Assembly: GCA_029204225.1 (NCBI GenBank)
Contig: CM055092.1
Span: 65,446,923-65,510,922 of the forward strand
Reading direction: 5' to 3'
Origin: Diphasiastrum complanatum
Taxonomy: Eukaryota > Streptophyta > Lycopodiopsida > Lycopodiales > Lycopodiaceae
DNA length: 64,000 nt
Position numbers and translations under genes: made by a program. The notes under the pieces are model-generated. The model was given only the letters and a program-made list of their open reading frames with translations, was not told the DNA's origin and searched no databases. Below, one piece after another: positions 11,318-19,441 of the stretch (its first letter is position 1; each line of letters begins with the position of its first letter).

Positions 11318-11493
11318 GATATCGCTTTCAAGCGCACTCTTTCACGTTCAAGCTTCCGCCCTCTCACAGTGCGCTCGAGTCCAATACCGCTGGTAGTGCA
11401 ATATTGCTTTCGAGCGCGCATCTGTTTCCATAAAATAATCTGTGTAGATCTTGCACTCGAAACCGATATTCAGTTTGGTATCGATCTCTAGCG
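11318..11493 (+). promoter_or_regulatory. Plus-side leader array: five alternately inverted 17-22 bp motifs
   Basis: Motifs lie at 11,318-11,337 (GATATCGCTTTCAAGCGCAC), 11,369-11,388 (inverted), 11,398-11,419 (direct), 11,453-11,470 (inverted) and 11,477-11,493 (direct, degenerate). They are the same motif family as at 10,721-10,951, starting about 50 bp downstream of the TATA box and alternating in orientation in the same order. They should be transcribed as hairpin-forming leader of the H3-like mRNA. Confidence 0.65.
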
Positions 11494-11573
11494 TCCTTTT
11501 ATCGCAATTTTTTTTGTTTTCAACTACTTTTCTTTTGTTCAAACTTTTCTTTGTTAATCTTCTTCTTCTGAGA

Positions 11574-12111
11574 ATGATGGCCAGGACCAAATCCACTGCC
11601 CGTGCTATAACCACTGTACAGCCATCCCATTCCCATGTTCCCCCTGGTACTGGCCGTAGGCATGGCAGGAAGCAGGTATGGCTGAAGGAGATCAGAAAAC
11701 TCCAAAGATTAACCGAATTGTTGATCCCTAGAGCTCCTTTCGGCCGATCTGTACGGAATGTCATTCTGTCACTTGGGCTGAATGTTCATTTCGCCGTGAT
11801 AGCCATGCAGGCCTTACAGGGTGCTGCAGAAGAATTTTTGTCCCAGTTTTGAAGATACTTGTCTTTTGGCAGTGCATGGTAAGCGTGTCACCATCATGCC
11901 AAAGGATTTCGTCATTCTCAAAAGGCTTCAAGACAAATATTCTGGTCTACATGTTGATAATGCCAGCACCTCCAGAGACCTGCCTCTGGATAGAACCGAC
12001 TTGCCTACTGCCTCTAGGAGGAAGAGAAAGCAGGCTATCCCCAAGAAGGCTGGATCTCGAAGGCCCTTTCTCCTATACGTATCCCGACCAAGAGACCCTG
12101 TGTCTTCTTGA
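11574..12111 (+). pseudogene. Divergent histone H3 / CENH3-like ORF (frameshifted)
   Basis: From 11,574 (a doubled ATG; the second gives MARTKSTARAITT) the frame encodes an H3-type tail with the ARTK start intact and Lys9 replaced by Ala. A basic linker follows, then the histone fold: LKEIRKLQRLTELLIP for the alpha-N region, PFGRSVRNV for alpha-1, MQALQGAAEEFL for alpha-2. At the TTTT run near 11,846-11,849 the frame breaks and continues in the next frame with EDTCLLAVHGKRVTIMPKDF and KRLQDKY (loop 2 and alpha-3), then a Lys/Arg-rich tail. LKEIR, LLIP, F.R.VR and KDF recall plant CENH3, while loop 1 has canonical H3 length. It is either a CENH3-like or a fast-evolving H3 variant. A partial second copy starts at 17,287 with an in-frame indel. 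Confidence 0.8.
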
Positions 12112-12689
12112 GCTCCGAGTCAGATGCAGGAGAATCTGACTCAGATCGAAAATCTTCAACCCTTCCTCCTCCTATTATTCGTCCAACTCCTCAGCAGGTT
12201 TCATCACCAAAAGTGTTGATTACCCAAGAGGAGCTAGACAAAATAATAGAGAAATCTGTAAATATTGTTTCCACTTCTGTTTTTGCTCCTGTACATAACC
12301 TTTTTATGAGAATTCCATACGATCTAGCCTTGGTTTATTTTGATTCTGACCATTATAATCAATACGAGGCCTACCTAGCTAATAAAATTGATCTTCTCAG
12401 CAACTTTTTTGATTTTCTTCTTCCAGATACACGTACAAGTTTTAGATTAGGTCCCAAATTTTGTGCCGAGCTGAAAGATAAAACCTCAAAAATTTCAGAT
12501 GTAATAGTAGAAGCCGGAGTTTCTTTTTTGTAGAATATGATTAGTTTCGATTCCCATGGTATAGTTTTTGTTGTTAGTCCATTTTTCATGGGAGCGGTAA
12601 AGGCGAAAGAAGCCAATTTTGAGAAGGCTGTCTATTTTATCGAATGCAGTCCTGTGGCGAAATTCTATTTGATTCCATATGAAAATAAA
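12108..12689 (+). pseudogene. Unrecognised C-terminal extension of the H3-like ORF
   Basis: Directly after the histone-fold region, in another frame, an open stretch starts with an acidic Ser-rich run (SSESDAGESDSD) and continues with an alpha-helical-looking segment (EELDKIIEKSVNIV, FDSDHYNQYEAYLANK, FDFLLPDTRTSF). A TAG after a T-run at 12,531 interrupts it, and the same frame resumes as MISFDSHGIVFVV to YLIPYENK, ending near 12,689. I do not recognise a family. The frame changes sit at T-rich runs, so sequencing or assembly error is a realistic alternative to decay. Confidence 0.4.
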
Positions 12690-13310
12690 TAAGGATTGCT
12701 CTTTTGTTTTTGTTGCTTTAATATGGATTGTTGCATACTTCATTGCTTTAATAAGGAAGGAATTTTTTGATGAATATGAATTTATTGATATTTGTATTTT
12801 GGTTGTTGCAGTCAGCATTGGAGCCTGAACATTATTCTTGTAAAGATAAATGAGGGAATTTCAAGTTTTCTATGCGTAAAATTAAACTCAGCTGCAAATA
12901 CACATAGAGAATTTGAATCTCTACTTCATGATGTCGTTCGAGAAATATCGACAACGGCAACTTCAATTGGAGAGATAATCATTTGATCTCTCATGGTATA
13001 TTCAATTTATCTCTGATATGCATGTATTCTTTTTTTAATTCAAATGTATCGTCATAGCATAAATAAAATTTCTATAATAATATTATAAATTTTTGTTCTA
13101 TATATGCAGTATGTACAACAAAAAGACGCTTTTAGTTGTGCATAGTTAGTCCTATACAATACAAAGCTATTTTTTGAGTGGAATAATTTACAAGTGGTTG
13201 TAAATATTGAAAAGCTAATATCAAGTTCATTTGTAGTTCCTTTCATTCTAATTCATATTTTTTTACTATCATTGTTTGTAATTTGCTGATTCTCATGTTT
13301 CGTGATGACA
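12690..13310 (+). other. AT-rich stretch, possibly intronic, between unknown ORFs
   Basis: The interval contains a TTGTTGCAG site at about 12,802-12,810 followed by LEPEHYS-like coding, and a GATGACAG site near 13,303-13,310 followed by LEPYTPDDV coding. Both look like 3' splice acceptors preceding related exons. Otherwise it is A/T-rich without clear genes. Confidence 0.35.
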
Positions 13311-13668
13311 GTTCACTCTTGAGCCATATACTCCTGATGATGTATATAGATTTTGGCAAGAGTTGATCAGAACCTATGCCCAGTACGGTGTAAGCGTTGC
13401 ACCCGGAATCGAAGGCCTTCAAAAGGAAGTTGCTCCTACCTTAACAGCCTTTCAGGTTGCTCAGGGTGTAGATCTTATTTTATATGATCAAAAAGGAATA
13501 AAAGTCCTTCCTAATACAGAGGAAGGCAATTTTATAGCAGATATTCCTCTTGTCTTAAAAGGCATTGAGGCCCTTCCCGAAACAGAGGAGAGAGAGATTA
13601 GAGAAGGAGCTGTTGCCTTATCAGTTCCTAATACTGATAAAGAAAATAAAGAAAAATTGATTGAATAG
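13311..13668 (+). CDS. Unrecognised open stretch, possible last exon
   Basis: An open frame of about 118 codons from the possible acceptor at 13,310 to the TAG at 13,666-13,668. It encodes FTLEPYTPDDVYRFWQEL, a helix-rich middle and repeats of a short motif (KVLPNTEEG, EALPETEER, LSVPNTDKE). It has no known domain that I can identify. It may be the 3' exon of the H3-like transcription unit or an unrelated fragment. The L-P-N/E-T-E/D-E triplet repeat is the only clear internal structure. Confidence 0.35.
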
Positions 13669-13897
13669 AGATTTATTTGTAGATAGAGAGACATAAAAAA
13701 AAAAAGATACAATTATTTTACATGTAAACAACCTGTTTATGGGTTTTTTTATTGATATCAATATAGATTCTTACAATCAGGTTGTGTCCATAGTGTAATA
13801 CTAGAATGCAATTTTCTATATTGATAAAAAGACATGATGATTGGCGACAGCCTTTGATTTTATGGCCAGTCCTCTTATAGTATATGCAGAATAGTTT

Positions 13898-14149
13898 TTA
13901 CATTGGCTGGAACGATGAAGAAGTTGAGTTCGATCCTAAACCAGAATTTAGTCCAGTCTGCATGTTAATCTTCTTGTCAGTATAACCTGACTTTGTAGAT
14001 CTCTTGGATCTAAACTTCTGATTTTTCGAATATAGAGTTTGAGGATCCAATCTTGAGCCTAAGGAGGATGCAGATCTTCTGATCTCCTCTTGTAGGAGCA
14101 GTGAAATTACTCTTGATAGAGTGAGGTGCTCTTTGGTCGAAAGTGCCAT
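13898..14149 (-). pseudogene. Ty1/copia gag fragment
   Basis: The minus strand encodes LTLSRVISLLLQEEIRRS followed by a basic Ser-rich segment, matching the C-terminal half of the copia gag (UBN2/Retrotran_gag) domain. The same motif occurs in the minus-strand gag at 32,024-32,398 (ITLSKVIIILLQEETRRS). It is cut at its 5' side by the LTR that begins at 14,158. Confidence 0.7.
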
Positions 14150-14157
14150 GACCTAAT

Positions 14158-14497
14158 TGTTAGAATAAGTAAGCCCGAGTTTCTCTCACAGTTCATGACT
14201 TTCCATGTTCAACAGTGATTTCGAGTTTTTTACTGTCTTTGTGATAGTATGCATGTGTGCCAGTTTGACGGTACACGTAGTGTAAGTTGGGACACGCGTC
14301 CCGTAACGGGGACCGAACTGTCATGCAGTGGTATCCCACAAAAATTAGACTGTGTATATATATCTTTCAGTCTCTTTTGTAAATACAGTTCAGAAGTGTT
14401 TTCTTGGTTTTGTGTGTGATCTCTCTATAATGTTTATCTGATTGATGTCAGATTGCTTGCAAATTAGCTAACTATATTGCCAGTAAGATCTTTGACA
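14158..14497 (+). repeat. Ty1/copia 5' LTR (340 bp)
   Basis: It begins TGTTAGAATAAG and ends TCTTTGACA, directly followed by the primer-binding site TGGTATCAGAGCC (14,498-14,510), complementary to initiator-Met tRNA. A TATA run lies at about 14,353-14,362. The boundaries are chosen from the TG...CA ends and the PBS; no intact 3' partner is in the window. Confidence 0.7.
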
Positions 14498-15925
14498 TGG
14501 TATCAGAGCCTAGGAGTGGCGCACTTCGGTGTTAGCTGGAAGCTGAATTTTGAAAAATTCTGAAGAACCGTTTACGGTTAGTCAAGCAAGCAATCGTTTG
14601 AAGTTGCAGTTGAATTCAAGGATTCAGAATAAGCTATTGGCTTGATCCAGGAGCAAAACGAAAAATTGCTAAATTTTCAAGTTGATTGGAGCAAACAGAG
14701 GGTTGCTGAGAAGAACAACTTGTTTGCATTCAACTGTGCATTAATTGTGAAGCCGAAAATCTCAAGAGAGTTCTTTCAGTAGGGTGACCTTAGTGGTGTA
14801 GGAGACTGCCAGAAAAATCTCAGAAAAGGGTTGAGTAAATCTCAAGAAAGCTCCATGCTTTCTACAGCAAGGATTTTCATGTACAAAACCGCAGATCTTT
14901 CTCCACATAGACTATGTTTCAATGCTGTGAATGCATGGAGAGGGGCGCCCTAGCAGGAAGAATGTACCTACAAATGGTCGTGGGCAGCCATAGAGTAATC
15001 TGAGCGCTGAATCAGCTGGTAGGGAGGCGTGGAGGAAGAACTTGGAGGCAACCATAGCCAAGTTAATGAAGGAAAGGTTGCAGATCATCCGCACAGCCAG
15101 CGCGACACAAGACCTGAGCGTCTAGAAGTGGTTAGTGCACGGAGGAGGAAGAGTCATTGCCCAAGTTCGCTGAGAACCGTCAGATAGAGAATCTGATTAA
15201 TACGTGATGGAAATTGAGTCTTCATGATAAGGTGTGGACCGTGGATTGGAGATCAACCGTTGGATGAATTTGATGTGGACTCTAAAGGCACTGAAGAGCC
15301 ATGCACACCTTCAATTTCATTAAAAATTTTCAAGTTGAAAGGGAACCTGAAGTTCAAATTCGTTTGAAAAAAGAGTTTTACTTCAAAGTGAAGAAACAGT
15401 GTGTTTTCTTCAAGAGTCTTTAACTTTTGGTCTAAAGTTCCATTTAAGGCCGTCCAAAACCCAAAATGCTCCAAATTAAGGGCAAAAAAGGACTGTACCC
15501 TGCAAGTACGGTAGTTGAAAATAGAGAGATTGTCGCAGAGAAAGTGTTTGGAGTGCGCCAAAAGTCTTTTCGCCATTCCAGCGGGCAAGTAGTTGGGAGT
15601 TGGTGACGAAGGGTATTTCGGAAGACGACACCCATTTAGCTTCCGATTTGGCGAAAAAGCGACAGGAGGTCCTGAAACGTTTTTGGTCAGACCTTAAAGT
15701 TGACTTTTAGAAGTCTAAATTGCTTTATAAGCTTGTCATTGGGCCTCATTAAGGCATTGTAGGAGCAATTTTTGGTGAAATGGCAAGATTGGGAGAATCC
15801 GTGCTTGGAGAAGCTGGTAGATTGGACGGGGTATCCAATCACAGCATTTGGAAATTCAAAATGAAAACTATTTTCATGGAAAAGGAGCTGTGGGACATTG
15901 TCACTGGGTTGGAACAACGGCCATA
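14498..15925 (+). mobile_element. Ty1/copia leader and gag start, truncated
   Basis: The PBS is followed by about 1.27 kb of leader, whose part 15,190-15,636 also occurs at 1-449. The gag ORF starts at about 15,780 (MARLGESV) and shows the diagnostic LDGVSNHSIWKFKMK segment before being cut at about 15,925, where an inverted gypsy protease fragment begins. No pol remains. Confidence 0.75.
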
Positions 15926-16125
15926 TTGGTGATCTTCTAGTTGCATCGGCTAACCTTAAATGTCTTAAAGTGGGTGCTATTCTATGATGAATGTCTAATT
16001 CATATGCCATTTCTTCAGTCATTATATTTACACTAGATCCGGAATCTATGGGTACATTATCTGAGATGCAGCCATTAATTACTATCTAAATCTCTGGTTG
16101 GCCTTCATCACCGTAATTAACATCA
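15687..16125 (-). pseudogene. Ty3/gypsy protease fragment (copy 2)
   Basis: The minus-strand translation from about 16,125 to 15,930 shows GDEGQPEI, then IDSGSSVNIM (active-site D-S-G) and LRLADATRRSPIG, like the protease at 9,235-9,660. Its upstream side joins directly to the gag-like ORF of the divergent promoter copy 2. Downstream it is broken at about 15,930 against the plus-strand copia gag. Confidence 0.75.
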
Positions 16126-17355
16126 TTATGTAACTTGGTAAACACTTTGTCAAGCTTAGCTTTATAGATATGCTTGTCGAGTGCCACTAGGTACTAATAA
16201 TGAATCATGTCCTTATTCTGAGATCTGAATAACGGAGTACTGAGCAGGGACTTAAATCTGAGATATATCTCAGAAAATGACTCCACACCAGTGCCCTCAA
16301 TTATAGAAGGTATGATAAATAAGAAAAGAGCAAAAAGAGATTTGAAATACTCCAACCTATCAATGATACCAAATTCATGAAAAAAAAGAAAGCAAACTAG
16401 AATCGAGACATTCTAAACAAAAACAACAGAACTAACGTTTCAAATATCGCTCTTAGGTGCAAACCGCAGGTCAAGCAAGTACATCAAGGCAACATGCGCT
16501 CAAGAGCGATATTACAAGTTGGGGTATCGGATTCGAGTGTAGAAACATAGAGCACAAAAGAAAAGAGATGAAAAGCGTGCTTGAATGCGATACCAGACGA
16601 GGCAGTATCGATTCCAGATGCAAAATAGTTAACGGAGGGTAATGAGAGTAAGTGGCACGCTTGAAATTGATATTCAGCCAAGAAATCGTAAATTTGCATG
16701 AAAATTCGAGCCAAAAAAGACCTATTTACAAAAAAAATTTGCATATGTGGAGGAGTGGCGAAGGAACACGTGTCGACTTGTGATTTGTCAAAATAAATGC
16801 GTCGACATCTGTCACGTGCGAGAATAACATGCATCGAGGACGGATTCGTGCATGTGTCCCAGCCCACGTGGCCTCATAATTTGGTCATCATTGTTAGTAC
16901 GGACATACCAAGCGGACTAATAATCTGACGACACGTGTCTTCGCCGTCTTTTCACGCGTGCAAAAATTTCGTATATATAAGTCCTCAAAATTTTCATTTT
17001 TTTCGTAAAATTTTCGCTTTTTGCTCCCGATATCGCTTTCAAGCACGCTCTTTCACTGTTCAAGCTTCCGCCCTCTCACAGTGCGCTCGAGTCCGATACC
17101 GCTGGTAGTGCAATATCGCTTTCAAGCGCGCATCTCTTTTCATAAAATAATCTGTGTAGATCTTGCACTCGAAACTGATATTCAGTTATGGTATCGATCT
17201 CTAGCGTCCTTTTATCGCAAATTATTTTGTTATCAACCGCTTTTCTTTTGTTCAAACTTTTTTTTGTTAAGCTTCTTCTTCTGAGAATGATAGCCAGGAC
17301 CAAATCCACTGCCCGTGCCATAACCACTTCTCGTGTTCCCCCTGGTGCTGGCCGT
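16125..17355. mobile_element. Second copy of the divergent promoter and H3-like N-terminus
   Basis: It aligns with 10,393-11,653 throughout: the gag-like minus ORF (16,127-16,425), minus leader motifs (about 16,441-16,671), inter-TATA region, plus TATA (16,972), plus leader motifs (about 17,027-17,210) and H3-like start at 17,287. The H3-like frame reads MIARTKSTARAITTSR; relative to copy 1 it carries a 15-nt in-frame length difference. It ends at 17,354, where a copia LTR (TGTGAGAAATTGGC) has inserted. Confidence 0.75.
17287..17355 (+). pseudogene. Truncated H3-like ORF (copy 2)
   Basis: About 23 codons of the H3-like tail with the ARTK start and a PPGAGR linker, identical in plan to 11,574-11,653. 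The rest is missing because the copia LTR at 17,355 interrupts it and the displaced half is not in this window. Confidence 0.7.
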
Positions 17356-18178
17356 GTGAGAAATTGGCAAAAATCTAGCTTGGTATTTTTTATGATAGAA
17401 GTTTGTAAGTGAATCTCACATGTGTGGAGGATCTTCCCACGTGTGGAGAATTGTAAAGTAAATAAAAATGTTTGATATAGGGGTCTCATAGAATTTCATA
17501 GTCAAGCATTTAGGTGTAGAATGTTGATAGGGTCAAATTTGGCATAGATGGCAAATTATCCATTTCCACTTGTAATGCCACTATTGAGCCAAAATAGAGT
17601 AGGAGGCCAAACTTGTGCCAATTAGAGTGTAGACAAGTGTAATGCTTTTGTTTGATGAAGTTTAAGAGGTCCAATAGGATTTAGAGGTGGAACCATGAGT
17701 GGTCCAATAGAATTTGATGTTTGCTTGAAAATGGTCCAATAGAATTTAGAGGTGCATGGATCAATGGTCCAATAGGATTAAGAGGTGGCAAAGTGTGGTC
17801 CAATCATAGTTAAGAATAGTGGTAGCTCGTGGATGTACTAGTATCATTGTACTCCTCATTTGGATCTAATTGATTTTGGTGATTGAGTAGATTTTGAGTG
17901 TAAGTGATTTTCTAGCTTTCTCTCTCTACCCAAGAGCTATTGATGATTTTCTCTCTCTACCCGAGGAGAGTAGCTTGTTTTTACTTAGATTACTTTTGGA
18001 ACACTTCCCTCATGTGTGAGTGAGAGTTGGAAGTGATTGAATGCATGTAGTAGTGTGTTTTTGCCATAGAATCAAAGATAGATCTTGAATCTCAATCTAG
18101 TCTTGATCTTGGTGCATCTACACACCTTAGGAGATCACAAGTACATGTTGTGGACAGTCCACACGTGTGAAATCAACA
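17355..18178 (+). repeat. Ty1/copia 5' LTR (824 bp)
   Basis: It begins TGTGAGAAATTGGCAAAAAT, ends GTGTGAAATCAACA, and is directly followed by the PBS TGGTATCAGAGCCTACC at 18,179. It contains CACATGTG/CACGTGTG sites near 17,418, 17,440 and 18,161. The start resembles those of the LTRs at 18,537/22,404 (read on the minus strand) and 28,686, so these belong to one family group. Confidence 0.85.
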
Positions 18179-18536
18179 TGGTATCAGAGCCTACCTAAGG
18201 TTGCCATGCATTTTGATCCATTTAAGTGAAAACTATTCATCAATCTTGAGCTAGAAATTGTCAAGGTCCATTTTCCTTGCTATCTTGGTCAATTTTGGAT
18301 CAAAAGAGATCAAAAGGACATTGATTGGGTCTGACTTGGTACTGTACGGAATCAAGTGCTCAGACACGTGTGAGGAACATCCGGTTTCAGTTTGGAAGTT
18401 CTCTCTCATGCTTGATCCATTTATCTTGCTTGATAGCTTGTTTTGAAACTATTTTTGTCTAGTTTCGATGCAATCAGTTCCATTCCATTTGGTTGAGCCA
18501 ATCAAAAGTTATAAGCTTTTGAAGAGGGTTAGGTAA

Positions 18537-19237
18537 TGTGAAAGTACTGTACTTTAGGACCATAAATGGATCTACAAAAGATCCACAAGAGTGATTGGAT
18601 GCTTGCTTAACAATCTATCAAAAAACTAGACACAAAAAAGTTGATCTAGATTGGCAATTTGACAAACAACAAGCATTAACAATCAAAAGCATTGATAAAC
18701 ATTGAAATCCGAGCCCACACGTGTGTACTACAGGCTGTAGTACGGCCTTCAACCTGAGAAACAAGTAGAAATTGATTTGGTTTCATTTGGATCACAAAAA
18801 CTCAATGTACATAGTGAACTAGCTTGAGATTGCCAATGAGCTCCAAAAATTTTCTATCTTCTCACTATGGAGAGAGGGAATACATAGCAAATTCGACTTC
18901 CTTCTTGAAGTTAGGTGGATTTCCAGCATGTAATAAGGAAGTTAACTCACTCTCCTTGACCTAAAATGAAACCCTAGTCTATTTCCTAGAGTTATGCTTG
19001 GTAGGTAGCTAGTTGGTCAAATTTTCACCTTAAACTTAGGTGTAGGTCCTATAAAGTAGGGATGACCACCAAATAGACATGACCAACTCTCTTGACTTGA
19101 CCTAACCTACATTAGGATGGGTTTCCCATGTGGCATCATGGCCTCACATGTGTGGGACCCACTTGTGTACACAATTTACACTATTCTACATGGTTTTTGA
19201 TCAAGCTAGATTTGCCAATTTTTGACAATTCTTCACA
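18537..19237 (-). repeat. 3' LTR of the nested copia element
   Basis: On the plus strand it begins TGTGAAAGTACTG and ends TTCTTCACA. It matches 22,404-23,104 nearly base for base. It contains CCACACGTGTGTACTACAGG followed by GTACGG, a motif shared with other LTRs here. Confidence 0.92.
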
Positions 19238-19441
19238 CTCCTCCTCAAATTTAGCTTGATCTATTTACAACTCTCTTGATAGATGAATGAGAGCTTTTAG
19301 AAGTGTCTAAAAAATCCAGCTACAAACAAGGAACTTTTGAGACTCCGATAGAGAATGATGTCCATGAAGGATCTTTCGCCACCTCTTAGAGGATCCCTTA
19401 CAAGATGTTCCATAAATGTGTCATGTAGCACACTCCAAAAA

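Noticed and set aside
10393-11573. Whole interval as a single LTR
   Set aside because: No TG...CA ends with a PBS or polypurine tract could be placed, and the two TATA boxes diverge; the divergent promoter reading fits better.
11182-11764. Minus-strand frames across the plus TATA, leader and H3-like start
   Set aside because: They overlap the motif arrays and the better-supported H3-like frame and carry no signature.
11574-12689. Horizontal transfer from a giant virus as the origin of the H3-like gene
   Set aside because: Possible in principle, but plant-style TATA/ACGT promoters, possible introns and gypsy neighbours give no positive support; left only as an alternative.
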